A stretch of DNA of 64,000 bases from Amycolatopsis sp. NBC_00345 (GTDB lineage: Bacteria; Actinomycetota; Actinomycetes; Mycobacteriales; Pseudonocardiaceae), in NCBI RefSeq assembly GCF_036116635.1, contig NZ_CP107995.1:8246001-8310000 (forward strand), written 5' to 3'. Of the stretch, positions 14,857 to 22,500 are shown piece by piece. The position numbers and the translations under genes were made by a program. Positions within the stretch are counted from its first letter, which is position 1. Every line of letters begins with the position of its first letter. The notes below the pieces were generated by a model. It was given only the letters and a program-made list of their open reading frames with translations, was not told where the DNA came from and ran no database searches.

Positions 14857-16785
14857 TCAGCCGGCGGGCAGGGCCGCGGCCACCTTCGAGCGGATCTGCT
14901 CGATCCGGGACCGGAGGGCCACCGCGTCACCGGCCAGTGGCTGGGACGCGCCGATGCCGATCGCGACCGGGCCGGAGGTGTACCAGAACGCGAGCACCCG
15001 GCCGGCCGGGCTGCTGCCGGAGTAGAGGAGGTCGGTCGCGGCGGGCCCGAGCGAGGCGCTGTCGAAGCCGCCCGCGACCAGGTTTCCCTGCAGGCCCTTC
15101 ACGAGCTGTTCGGCCTGCGCCGACGACCCGGTGGGCACCGCGAGCAGGACCGTCCCGTTGTCGGCCTGCTCGGCGTCGGCGTACGAGCGGTAGACGACCT
15201 CGGTGGCGCTCGCGGTCTTCATCAGGTCGGCGTCGGCCTGCGAGACGGCCTTCAGCTCGACGGCCTTGTCGAGCGACATCGTGGAGTTGTCCTGGCTCGG
15301 CTTCCCGGGCAGCGCCGGCAGCTTGTCCTCCAGCGTGGCCGACGGGTCAGCGGAGCCCGACGGCGAAGGCACGGGCGGCGCCGAAACGGAGTCCGCGCTG
15401 CCCCGCTGGTCCGGCTTGCTGCCGATGTACCAGGTGAGCCCGACGATCAGCGCCAGCGCGAGCAGCACCCCGAGCGAGAGGAACAGCCACGTCGGCTTTT
15501 TCCGCCGCGGCGGCGCTTCCTCCCACAGCTGGCGCAGCTCGGGCGTCGGCTGCTTGTCGAGGTGGTCGCCGGAGATGTTGAGGTAGTCGGTGGGGTTCAC
15601 GTCGGCCGGGCTGGGCGCCGTGGTCCGCCGGCTGGTGTGGAAGTCGCCGACCGCCTTGGGCTCCCAGCCCGGGGTCTGGCCGGCCGATCCCTTCGACGCC
15701 CGGAACCCCTTGGCGGGCTTGGGCGGCTTCGGCGGCTTGGCCGCCTTTGACGACTTGGCCGGCTTCCCGTCGTCCGACGGCTGCTCCCCGGCTGCTTCCC
15801 CGGCGCCCGGTTGCACGGGATGCCAGGTCGGTTGCTGGCCATACGGTTGTTGCACAGTTGGTTGCTGCACAGTTGGTTGCTGCACAGTCGGTTGCTGCAC
15901 AGTCGGTTGCTGCGCGGTCGGCTGCGGGGTTGCCGATTGCGGGATGGCCGGCAGCTGCGTGGTCTGCTCCTGTGCGGACGGTTGTGCGGCGGCCGGTGGC
16001 CAGACGGCCGGTTGCTGGGTGGCGGGGTTGGCGCTGGACCAGGTCCCCGGGGTGGTCGCGCTGCTCGCGCCTGCCGCGCCCGCGGTGCCGAACGCACCCG
16101 CCGCATTCGCAGCACCCGCGGCCCCAAATGCACCTTGCCCACCCGTGGAACCTGCCGCACCTGCCGCACCCGCCGCACCTGTTGCGCCGGACGTGCTGGT
16201 CGGGACGGTGGTACCGGACGCATCCGCCGCGCCCGCCGCACCGGACGTGTCCGCGTTGGCCGTGGCGGAGCCATCGGTCGCGCCGGCGGTGCCTTCCGCT
16301 CCGGTCATGTGGTCCGCCTCGTTTCGGGCTGCAGTGGTCGCAGTGGTCATGGTGACCGTCGGGTCCGAGCTCTCGGCCCAGCGGGCCGTCTCGGCGGGGA
16401 CAGTCGCGGCCGAGCCCTGCCCAGCAGGACCACTCTGCCCAGCAGGACCACTCTGCCCAGCAGGACCACTCTGCCCAGCAGGACCACTCTGCCCGGCTGG
16501 ACCACTCTGCCCGGCTGGACCAGCGGAACCGTTCGCAGCACTCGGGCCACTCGTCCACCGGACCGGCGCCTCGCCCTTCCACCGGCCCGCGGCCGGCCCG
16601 GCGATGGGCCACACGCCGGCGTTGCCGGGGCCTGTGGGCCGCAGCGGGGAGGCGACCGGGGAGGCCGCGCCGCCGCCGGAGGCCTCCGCCAGCAGCTCTT
16701 CCCGCTTGCGACGGTGTTCGGCATGGCCGATCCGGCCGGCGGACAGATCGGCGTCCAGTCGGCGGAGCTCTTCCTGCCAGCTCAT
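14857..16785 (-). CDS. Bitopic membrane protein with SHOCT-like N-terminus, collagen-like and VQQPT repeats, and outer domain (paralogue 1)
   Basis: 642 residues from ATG 16785, preceded by AGGGGG. It begins MSWQEELRRLD with the same SHOCT-like motif as its neighbour. Residues about 85-125 are GPAGQS repeats, and about 190-250 are G-A-A-type Gly-X-Y triplets. A PTVQQ pentapeptide array lies near 290-315. RRKK precedes the TM helix (LFLSLGVLLALALIVGLTWYI, about 425-445). The outer C-terminal domain of about 185 residues ends ALPAG, like the neighbour's ALPANG. Positive-inside topology puts the collagen-like part in the cytoplasm, which is odd for such repeats. It is first gene of the operon. 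Confidence 0.75.
   Translation of the reverse strand: MSWQEELRRLDADLSAGRIGHAEHRRKREELLAEASGGGAASPVASPLRPTGPGNAGVWPIAGPAAGRWKGEAPVRWTSGPSAANGSAGPAGQSGPAGQSGPAGQSGPAGQSGPAGQSGPAGQGSAATVPAETARWAESSDPTVTMTTATTAARNEADHMTGAEGTAGATDGSATANADTSGAAGAADASGTTVPTSTSGATGAAGAAGAAGSTGGQGAFGAAGAANAAGAFGTAGAAGASSATTPGTWSSANPATQQPAVWPPAAAQPSAQEQTTQLPAIPQSATPQPTAQQPTVQQPTVQQPTVQQPTVQQPYGQQPTWHPVQPGAGEAAGEQPSDDGKPAKSSKAAKPPKPPKPAKGFRASKGSAGQTPGWEPKAVGDFHTSRRTTAPSPADVNPTDYLNISGDHLDKQPTPELRQLWEEAPPRRKKPTWLFLSLGVLLALALIVGLTWYIGSKPDQRGSADSVSAPPVPSPSGSADPSATLEDKLPALPGKPSQDNSTMSLDKAVELKAVSQADADLMKTASATEVVYRSYADAEQADNGTVLLAVPTGSSAQAEQLVKGLQGNLVAGGFDSASLGPAATDLLYSGSSPAGRVLAFWYTSGPVAIGIGASQPLAGDAVALRSRIEQIRSKVAAALPAG
15845..15919. 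repeat. Coding tandem repeat, five 15-bp units
   Basis: The unit is GGTTGCTGCACAGTT with a few substitutions (15845, 15860, 15875, 15890, 15905). On the minus strand it codes for the TVQQP pentapeptide in paralogue 1. Adjacent copies are nearly identical, consistent with recent slippage. Confidence 0.9.
16417..16524. repeat. Coding tandem repeat, six 18-bp units
   Basis: The unit is CTGCCCAGCAGGACCACT; the fifth and sixth units carry GGCTGG variants and the last diverges at its end. On the minus strand it codes for GPAGQS hexapeptides, i.e. two collagen-like Gly-X-Y triplets per unit, in the membrane protein gene 14857-16785. Confidence 0.92.
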
Positions 16786-16931
16786 CAAGCAACCCCCTGC
16801 CACCGGTTCGGGCGATAGTGTTTCATGTCGCTGGGCCTGCGGAGGTTCCGGTTTGATCGACTTCCCGGGCGAGATCATTACGCGCGGATCGCGCCACGTC
16901 CAGGGTGGGGTCCGCTCCGTAGGATCGGTGT

Positions 16932-17420
16932 ATGTCGTCCGCCCGCGGTGAGCTCGCCGCTCTGGCCGTTGACCGGCTCGCCGGCCGGGCCGTGAAGTCC
17001 GGTGACCTGGTCGACGCCGGGCACCGCGCGCTGGTCGAGGGCGTGGACTCGCCGTCGCTGCCGGAGCTGGCCCGGCTCGGCCACGACGACGACGGCGCGC
17101 CGGACGTGTTCGCCCGCGTCGTCCACGAGCTGGGCATCGAGCTGCCGGCCGACGCGACAGCGGCGCGCTGGCAGCTGCTCGGCGAAGGCCTCGGCGCGAT
17201 GGTGCGCGGCGAGGCGACACCGTCGAAGACCAGCCGTCCCTTCGCGGAGTTCGACCGCCTGTTGGGCCATCCGGGTGTACTTCGTGAACTCGTCCGCTGG
17301 TTCGCGATGCTCGACTCCTGGATCGCCACCGACGTCACGCCGGTCAGCTTCTGTGAGCAGCAGATCCTCGAACAGGCCCGGCTCGTGCTCGCGGGACCGT
17401 GGCCGCCCGTCACCCGTTGA
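16932..17420 (+). CDS. Conserved hypothetical protein
   Basis: 162 residues, soluble and mostly helical, Leu/Ala-rich (RLAGRAVKSGDLVDAGHRALVEG; FAEFDRLLGHPGVLRELVRWF). I do not recognise a family. A TAGGAT hexamer ends six bases before the ATG and there is no Shine-Dalgarno, which points to a leaderless transcript. It diverges from the membrane-protein/glycosyltransferase operon, but nothing in the sequence links it to that function. Confidence 0.7.
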   Translation: MSSARGELAALAVDRLAGRAVKSGDLVDAGHRALVEGVDSPSLPELARLGHDDDGAPDVFARVVHELGIELPADATAARWQLLGEGLGAMVRGEATPSKTSRPFAEFDRLLGHPGVLRELVRWFAMLDSWIATDVTPVSFCEQQILEQARLVLAGPWPPVTR

Positions 17421-17550
17421 GACGCAAAAACTGTCGTACGTATGTTCTAAAATGGGCAGTGTCCAGGGGAGATGCGCCCGAGCCACGGGCGTCATCGAGG
17501 AGTACCGAGGAGTTCGGAGTCCGACGAGCTCGGACCGGAAGGCGGCTGCC

Positions 17551-18171
17551 ATGCCTGTTGCAGGATCGGCCTACATCACCCTGCCCACGTTCGTCGGGTA
17601 CAGCGCGAGTTCGGGTCCCTCGCGCTCGTCGTTCGTGCGTCGCCAGCGGAAGTTGTACGAGGACCCGGCGCGGGCCGCGTTCAACTACTACCGGCGGGCG
17701 GCGAACGCGGTCCGCGCCGGCCGCGCCGCGAGGCAGGACGAGGTGGCGATGCGCTCGCTCGTCCACAACGCCGACGACCGCACGCGCCCGCACTACACCG
17801 CCATCGCCGAGGGCTGGCTGCGTTACCTCGGCCGCCGCGACCCGAAGCTGATCGAGGTCGGGCGGGCGCGGATCCCGCTCGGCGAGCTGGAGGTGGGCGT
17901 CAGCCCGCAGCTCGGCCTGCGCAAGAGCAACGGCCACCGGTACGCCACCTGGCTGTACTTCAAGGAGGAGCCGCTGAGCCGGGACGCTGCGCAGCTCGCG
18001 CTGTGGCTGCTGGCCCAGGGCATGCCGGACATCCTGCCGGGCGGCGAGCCGCTGGTCGTGGACGTCCGCCGGGCCAAGGAGTTCACGCTCACGGCGCGCG
18101 ACCGCGAGCGGCTGCGGCCGTGGGCGCGCAGCGAGGCGTCGGCGTTCATGACGCTGTGGGAGGCGGCCTGA
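17551..18171 (+). CDS. Conserved hypothetical protein
   Basis: 206 residues from ATG 17551, with GGAAGG about nine bases upstream. The product is basic in the first half (SSFVRRQRKLYEDPARAAFNYYRRAANAVRAG) and has a Trp/Tyr-rich centre (YATWLYFKEEPLSRDAAQL). No membrane segment, signal peptide or catalytic motif is visible. A longer in-frame reading to 17002 exists, but its first part is the shadow of the preceding gene. The upstream spacer is relatively AT-rich (AAAACTGTCGTACGTATG) and may hold the promoter. Function unknown. Confidence 0.7.
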   Translation: MPVAGSAYITLPTFVGYSASSGPSRSSFVRRQRKLYEDPARAAFNYYRRAANAVRAGRAARQDEVAMRSLVHNADDRTRPHYTAIAEGWLRYLGRRDPKLIEVGRARIPLGELEVGVSPQLGLRKSNGHRYATWLYFKEEPLSRDAAQLALWLLAQGMPDILPGGEPLVVDVRRAKEFTLTARDRERLRPWARSEASAFMTLWEAA

Positions 18172-18520
18172 GGTTGATCGACAACGACAGTCGGTTCGTG
18201 CCGCCGACCGGCCGCGCCCATGCGGGACACCCGCGCCCGGGGGTGCGCCAGGAGGCCGTGTGAGCTGATCTTCGCCCGGGGCGTGCGGGGGTTTTCCCGT
18301 GCGCCCCGGGTGCCCGCCGGGGCCGTCACGGAGCGCGACCACGTACCGTCACTGTTCGAACGCGCCGTGGCGAAGATCGGCTGCACACGGCCACTGCGAA
18401 AGAACGCACCCGGTCGGGTGACGGATTCGCGGTGGGCCCGGCTGGACTGGACATTCGGGGCGTCGGACACGAAGCTTTCCCGCAGTCTTCATCCCGGCCG
18501 ATAACCCCGAGGTCGCACAA
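18172..18520. other. 349-bp non-coding interval
   Basis: No credible gene found. It contains GC-rich inverted stretches such as GCGCCCCGGGTGCCCGCCGGGG near 18303, split here only for location, and a short reading frame at 18220-18504 with no ribosome site and non-coding composition. It probably holds the terminator of the preceding gene and the promoter of the DUF2716-like gene. Confidence 0.5.
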
Positions 18521-19063
18521 GTGAACGCAGCAGCCTGGGAGCCGCTCTCGCGAGTGGCCGACGAGCCCGCCTGGTACTGGGTCTACAACAAGCTCGGCTT
18601 CTGGCCGAGCACCTTCGCACACGACTGGCCCGGCTTCCGCGAGCCCGCGCCGTCCCGGACCTGGGACCTTTCGGCGGGCGACTACGACCGCGGGTCGGCG
18701 GAGTTCCGGCTCGGCCCGTACACGGTCGACGAGCCGGAGATCGCCAGGATCGTGCTGGCGGCGCTGAAGGACTCCGTCGGGCCGGACGACTGGCTGTGGG
18801 TCCTGCACTGGCAGCACCAGTCGTTCAAGTTCTGGCCGCACCGCATGGCAGAGGGCGCCGCCTGGCCGGTCCCGGTCTTCCCGCGCGGCGACTACCACCT
18901 GTTCCTCGCCGAGGACTTCAGTTACGGCACCCTCGGCCACCCGTGGGAACGCACCCTCTGCGCGTTTGGCGAAAAGCTCCTCCCCGCCGTCGAACGCCAT
19001 GGCGAGGGCGTGTTGACCAACGTCCTGCGCCGTGACGGCTCGCCCAGCGCGCTGGCCCGCTGA
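18521..19063 (+). CDS. DUF2716-like protein
   Basis: 180 residues from GTG 18521. It is rich in aromatic residues: WEPLSRVADEPAWYWVYNKL, PSTFAHDWPGF, APSRTWDLS, WLWVLHWQHQSFKFWPHR. The layout (W, PS, PSxTWDLS, then a DDWLWVLHWQH segment) resembles DUF2716 proteins, small soluble bacterial proteins of unknown role. No membrane segment is present. The next gene is an Imm7-type immunity protein, so it could belong to a small-immunity or accessory group. That is a guess from proximity. Confidence 0.6.
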   Translation: MNAAAWEPLSRVADEPAWYWVYNKLGFWPSTFAHDWPGFREPAPSRTWDLSAGDYDRGSAEFRLGPYTVDEPEIARIVLAALKDSVGPDDWLWVLHWQHQSFKFWPHRMAEGAAWPVPVFPRGDYHLFLAEDFSYGTLGHPWERTLCAFGEKLLPAVERHGEGVLTNVLRRDGSPSALAR

Positions 19064-19138
19064 CGACCCGGCCGACGGCGCGAAGATCAAGTGCGCCGGC
19101 CCGGCGAGGCCACCGGCCGGGCGCGGTGCACCGGAGCA

Positions 19139-19166
19139 TTGGCGCAGCTAGCGGCGCTGCTACCTT
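19139..19166 (+). promoter_or_regulatory. Sigma-70-like promoter for the Imm7 gene
   Basis: TTGGCG (19139-19144) and TACCTT (19161-19166) are spaced by 16 bp. The -10 ends six bases before GTG 19173, which fits a leaderless mRNA. Confidence 0.5.
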
Positions 19167-19172
19167 CTGCGG

Positions 19173-19574
19173 GTGTTCGAATACCACGGCTGGGTGACCA
19201 TCGCCGCCACCACAAGCGGCGACGACGACGCGGCGCTGCTCGAACGTCTCATCGAGCGGGTCCACCGGGCCATCCGCGACAGCGACGCACTCGACCTCGT
19301 CGACCTGCGCTGGAGCGCCGGCCTGCCGATGCTCCACCTCGGCGGCTTCGACAAGCACGGTGGCGGCATCGCCCCCGAACTGCTCAAGACCTTCTCCCGC
19401 GTCGGCGAACTCGCGCCGGGCTCCTACGGCCTCCTCCACGTCTGGGACGACCAGGATCCCGACCACGACAACGAGTTCCGCGTCTACCGCATGGCCCGCG
19501 GCCAGGTCACCGAGCACCCCGACACGCACCTGACCCCGGTCGCGCCCACGGTCCTGGACGTCTACGAACTCTGA
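19173..19574 (+). CDS. Imm7-family immunity protein (orphan)
   Basis: 133 residues. MFEYHGWVTIAATTS at the start, VDLRWSAGLPMLHLGGF in the middle and ELAPGSYGLLHVWDDQD then NEFRVYRMARGQVTE follow the conserved pattern of the Immunity-7 family. Those are small cytoplasmic proteins found beside polymorphic or contact-dependent toxins, which they are thought to neutralise. No toxin, WXG/ESX secretion or RHS-type gene is in the neighbourhood, so this is an orphan immunity gene. It could protect against toxins of related strains. The start is GTG, probably leaderless. Confidence 0.75.
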   Translation: MFEYHGWVTIAATTSGDDDAALLERLIERVHRAIRDSDALDLVDLRWSAGLPMLHLGGFDKHGGGIAPELLKTFSRVGELAPGSYGLLHVWDDQDPDHDNEFRVYRMARGQVTEHPDTHLTPVAPTVLDVYEL

Positions 19575-19582
19575 CCTGAACG

Positions 19583-19633
19583 CCGTCAAGGACTCCTTAC
19601 CCGCGTACAACGCAGGTAAGGAGTCCTTGACGG
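19583..19633. terminator. Bidirectional hairpin, palindrome family B
   Basis: The 19-nt arm CCGTCAAGGACTCCTTACC is perfectly complementary to 19615-19633, with a 13-nt loop that can itself form a 3-bp stem. It lies between convergent stop codons (19574 and 19646). There is no T-run, but the hairpin is very strong. Confidence 0.8.
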
Positions 19634-19645
19634 AATCGGCTGGAG

Positions 19646-21115
19646 CTAGTGGTGCTTCGGCGTCTGCGGCCGGTGGCCGGGCTCCTGGCGCGGCGGCTTC
19701 TGGCCCGTGCCGGGGAAGGTCGGGGCCGGCAGGTTCGCCGCCTCGTAGCGGGAAAGCGTGAGCGGGCCGCTCGTGTCCGGCAGCGTCGGCGGCTGGGCCT
19801 TGTGGTCGTCGAAGCGGAAGGCCGACGTGAGGTCGCCGAAGGTGTGGCGGCGCCAGTCCGAGATGTTGGGCTCGGCCACGCCCGTCACCTTCTCCAGGAA
19901 CTGCAGGGTCGACGTGTGGTCGAACGTCTCGCTGCACACCCAGCCGCCTGCGGTCCACGGCGAGATGACGATCGCCGGGACGCGGTAGCCCCCGCCGACG
20001 GAGAGGCCGTTGCCCTTCGTGCCGCCCGGCGAGGTCTTGGTGACGAACTCGTGCGGCGTGCCCGGCGCCGGGACCGGCGGGATGACGTGGTCGAACAGGC
20101 CGTCGTTCTCGTCGTAGTTGAGGATGAACGCCGTCTTCGCCCAGACATCCGGGTTGGACGCGATCGCGTCGATCTTCGACGCCACGAACGCCGCGCCCTC
20201 GGCGGGTGTGTAGTCCGGGTGCTCCGACGCCGTCGAGGTGCAGATGATCCACGACACCGTCGGCAGCTTGTCGTTGCGCGCGTCGTATTCGAACTGGCCC
20301 TCGGGACGGTGGGTGAGGCCGTTGACCGCGAGCGGCGAGTCCGCCGGGGCGTTCTTGAAGTTCGCGAAGTTCTCCAGCATGTTGCAGCCGTAGGTGTCGC
20401 TCTGCTCGTACACCTTCCAGCTCACGCCGGCCGCCTGCAGCCGCTCCGCGTAGGTGGTCCAGGTGTAGCCGCCGGCCGGGGCGTTGTTGTCCAGGATCGG
20501 GCCGCCGTGCTCGCCGTCCGGGTCGACCGTGCCGGTCATCCACATCATCCGGTTCGGCCAGGTCGGGCCGAGCACCGAGCAGTGGTAGGCGTCGCAGATC
20601 GTGAACGCCTCCGCCAGCGCGAACTGGAACGGCAGGTCGGCGCGGGTGTGGTAGCCCATCACGTACGGGCCGTTCTTGCCGTCGGCCTTGCGGTGCGCCG
20701 GCAGCCAGCTGTCCATCTTGCCGCCGTTGAGCGCGTCGTGCTGCACCTGCCAGGCGTGCGAGGTGGACGGGATCTTCTGCGCGCTGGTGGCGTGGGTGTC
20801 GAGGTGGAACGGCAGCGCGTAGCCGGCCGGGTTCTGGCTGTCCGGCTGGTAGAAGACGGGCTTGCCGTTCGGCAGCTTGGCGGCGTGCGGGTCGTTGAAC
20901 CCGCGGACGCCGGACAGCGTCCCGAAGTAGTGGTCGAACGACCGGTTCTCCTGCATCAGCAGCACGACGTGCTCGATGTCCTTGAGCGATCCGTGCTTGG
21001 GGGCGCCCTGGGCCAGTGCTTTCTGGACGCTGGGCGGGAGCAGCGTGGCCGCGGCGGCTGTGGCGGCGGCCCCGGCGGCAGAGCCGAGAAGACGGCGGCG
21101 AGTCAGTTCGGTCAT
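19646..21115 (-). CDS. Tat-exported phospholipase C / acid phosphatase-type phosphoesterase
   Basis: 489 residues from ATG 21115, with GAGGGTG upstream. The N-terminus MTELTRRRLLGSAAGAAATA is a twin-arginine signal, so the enzyme folds before export and acts outside the membrane. Family signatures follow: DIEHVVLLMQENRSFDHYFG (metal-binding Glu-Asn), NRMMWMTGT, FILNYDENDGLFDHV and VPAIVISPW. This is the PlcC/AcpA phosphoesterase family, which hydrolyses phospholipids or phosphomonoesters. The C-terminus is Pro-rich and short, without the extra domains of mycobacterial PlcA. It may serve in phosphate scavenging. Confidence 0.9.
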   Translation of the reverse strand: MTELTRRRLLGSAAGAAATAAAATLLPPSVQKALAQGAPKHGSLKDIEHVVLLMQENRSFDHYFGTLSGVRGFNDPHAAKLPNGKPVFYQPDSQNPAGYALPFHLDTHATSAQKIPSTSHAWQVQHDALNGGKMDSWLPAHRKADGKNGPYVMGYHTRADLPFQFALAEAFTICDAYHCSVLGPTWPNRMMWMTGTVDPDGEHGGPILDNNAPAGGYTWTTYAERLQAAGVSWKVYEQSDTYGCNMLENFANFKNAPADSPLAVNGLTHRPEGQFEYDARNDKLPTVSWIICTSTASEHPDYTPAEGAAFVASKIDAIASNPDVWAKTAFILNYDENDGLFDHVIPPVPAPGTPHEFVTKTSPGGTKGNGLSVGGGYRVPAIVISPWTAGGWVCSETFDHTSTLQFLEKVTGVAEPNISDWRRHTFGDLTSAFRFDDHKAQPPTLPDTSGPLTLSRYEAANLPAPTFPGTGQKPPRQEPGHRPQTPKHH

Positions 21116-21248
21116 GGCTGTCACCCTCGTTGCGCTCCGGTCATTCGGAAAGGGCTGTCGGGGGGAACGAACAGGGAACACACGGTGAAAACCTCGGCCG
21201 AACCGGCCGATCCCGGAGGAACCGGCCGGTCCGGTGCGGGCGGCTCGG

Positions 21249-21836
21249 TCAGAACGTGACGTCCGCGCACTGGTAGAAGGCGTTACCGGTGTCCGCGATG
21301 TCCCAGACCCCGACGATCATGTGCCGCCCCGACTTGCCCGAAGGCAGCGTTCCGGTGTGCGCCACGCTCGTCGGCGGCTGCTTCCCGTTGTAGGGCACGC
21401 TGAGGAACGGGGTGAGGTCGAGCTGCGCCCGGGTCAGCGGCGCGGTCGGGTCCCAGCCGTCCTTCGTGACGAAGTAGCGGAAGGACGTCGTGGCGTGGGC
21501 GGCGGTGAGCGTCCACTTGAAGGTGTAAGTGCCGCCGCTGGTCAGCTGGACGGTCGGCCAGGTGCCGCCGCGCATGTCGTCGAGCTGCGCGAATCTGTCG
21601 ATGCCGGCGGAGCAGATCTGGCCGTCCGCGGGCCCGGCGTCGGGGAAGCCCTTGGGCCCCTCCGTGCTCTGCGGCTCGTACTGGATGTCGCCGCAGTCGC
21701 TGACGACGTCGATCGAACAGTTGTACGCGCGGCTCGGTGGCGCCGTCGTATAGCCGTGCCCCCACGCGACACCGGTCCACACCAGCGGAAGGGCGAGGGC
21801 GCCGACCATGGCCACCAGAACCTTCTTCGTACGCAT
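21249..21836 (-). CDS. AA10 lytic polysaccharide monooxygenase (CBM33-type), secreted
   Basis: 195 residues from ATG 21836, preceded by AGAGGAG. A Sec signal of 26 residues ends VAWG, so the mature protein begins with His27 (HGYTTAPPSRAY), the first ligand of the copper histidine brace. His114 in TAAHATTSFRYFVT is the second. Cys pairs (NCSIDVVSDCGD, ICSAGI, YQCADV) fit disulfides. The enzyme oxidatively cleaves chitin or cellulose outside the cell. It is catalytic-domain only, with no binding module. A DasR-like operator lies 47-62 bp upstream, which favours chitin as substrate. Confidence 0.93.
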   Translation of the reverse strand: MRTKKVLVAMVGALALPLVWTGVAWGHGYTTAPPSRAYNCSIDVVSDCGDIQYEPQSTEGPKGFPDAGPADGQICSAGIDRFAQLDDMRGGTWPTVQLTSGGTYTFKWTLTAAHATTSFRYFVTKDGWDPTAPLTRAQLDLTPFLSVPYNGKQPPTSVAHTGTLPSGKSGRHMIVGVWDIADTGNAFYQCADVTF

Positions 21837-21882
21837 GTGACTCCTCTCACAGAGTGTGTCACAGAGTGTGAACCCATCCAGC

Positions 21883-21898
21883 AATGGTTCAGACCACT
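21883..21898. promoter_or_regulatory. DasR-responsive element (dre)-like operator upstream of the LPMO gene
   Basis: Read on the minus strand the site is AGTGGTCTGAACCATT. The known dre consensus in streptomycetes is close to ACTGGTCTAGACCACT, so the TGGTCT and ACCA halves are kept. It is centred about 55 bp before the LPMO start codon. DasR is a GntR-type repressor released by glucosamine-6-phosphate-type ligands. Confidence 0.65.
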
Positions 21899-22171
21899 AA
21901 ACGCCGCAACCCGAGACGCAATCCGCTACCCCCACCCGGCCCCATCCACTACCCCAACCGCCACCCCAGCGGGACAACTCACCCAAACCGGCTCAACACT
22001 TCGCGCGCTGCAGGAAAGAGGAGGGCGAGGGCGAGGATGACAACACCCACCCACGCTGGTTCGGACACCGCTCGCACCGTGGGGGCCGGGGCTACGACAC
22101 TCACCCGTGCTGGTTCGGCACCGTCCGCACCGTGGGGGTCCGGGGGCTCGGCCCCCGGGAGATATGGCGAA
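21899..22171. other. Non-coding interval between LPMO promoter and tRNA terminator
   Basis: No credible gene found. Composition shifts to C-rich, Pro/Thr-coding-like triplets (ACCCCCACCCGGCCCC-type text) without a ribosome site. A short imperfect duplication (CACCGTGGGGGCCGGGG and CACCGTGGGGGTCCGGGG, near 22076 and 22129) is present. Confidence 0.5.
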
Positions 22172-22208
22172 GGGGACCATGTTCGCGCTTTTTGCGAACA
22201 TGGTCCCC
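22172..22208 (-). terminator. Hairpin terminator of the tRNA-Gly gene
   Basis: GGGGACCATGTTCGC (22172-22186) is complementary to GCGAACATGGTCCCC (22194-22208), a 15-bp stem with a 7-nt loop. It lies 10 bp beyond the 3' end of the minus-strand tRNA. Confidence 0.8.
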
Positions 22209-22217
22209 TCTACCCCG

Positions 22218-22290
22218 AGCGGATGACGGGATTCGAACCCGCGACCCTCACCTTGGCAAGGTGATGCGCTACCAGCTGCGCTACATCCGC
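22218..22290 (-). tRNA. tRNA-Gly (anticodon GCC)
   Basis: The minus-strand sequence folds into a full cloverleaf: acceptor GCGGATG/CATCCGC, D stem GCGC/GCGC, anticodon stem TCACC/GGTGA with loop TTGCCAA (anticodon GCC), and T arm GCGGG-TTCGAAT-CCCGT. The discriminator base is U and CCA is not encoded. No integrase or repeated 3' end marks it as an attachment site. Confidence 0.95.
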
Positions 22291-22500
22291 GTGCACCGCT
22301 GCTTGCTCAGTGCGTGAGAACACTCTATACGGCGGGTCTTCTGCCACTTTCAGGGGGCCCGGCCTGCGGATCGGTGTGACTCGACCCGGTGCTTCGGTGT
22401 CACATCGGGCGTACAAGGGGTGACGACGGGCTTTTCCCTCCGTATGGTGTCCCCATTCGACCGAACGGTGATTCCTTCGGGGGAGGAGGTGCCTTGCCGG

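Noticed and set aside
16417..16524. A CRISPR-like regular repeat
   Set aside because: The 18-bp units have no spacers between them and are in frame inside a coding sequence. It is a protein repeat.
18220..18504. A 94-residue frame in the gap before the DUF2716-like gene
   Set aside because: No Shine-Dalgarno, no -10 next to the start and Arg-rich composition.
21884..22264. A 126-residue frame running into the tRNA gene
   Set aside because: It reads through the tRNA and its terminator, and its text is Pro/Arg/Thr-rich without a domain.
22218..22290. tRNA-Gly as an integration site of a mobile element
   Set aside because: No integrase, excisionase or duplicated tRNA 3' end is seen on either side.
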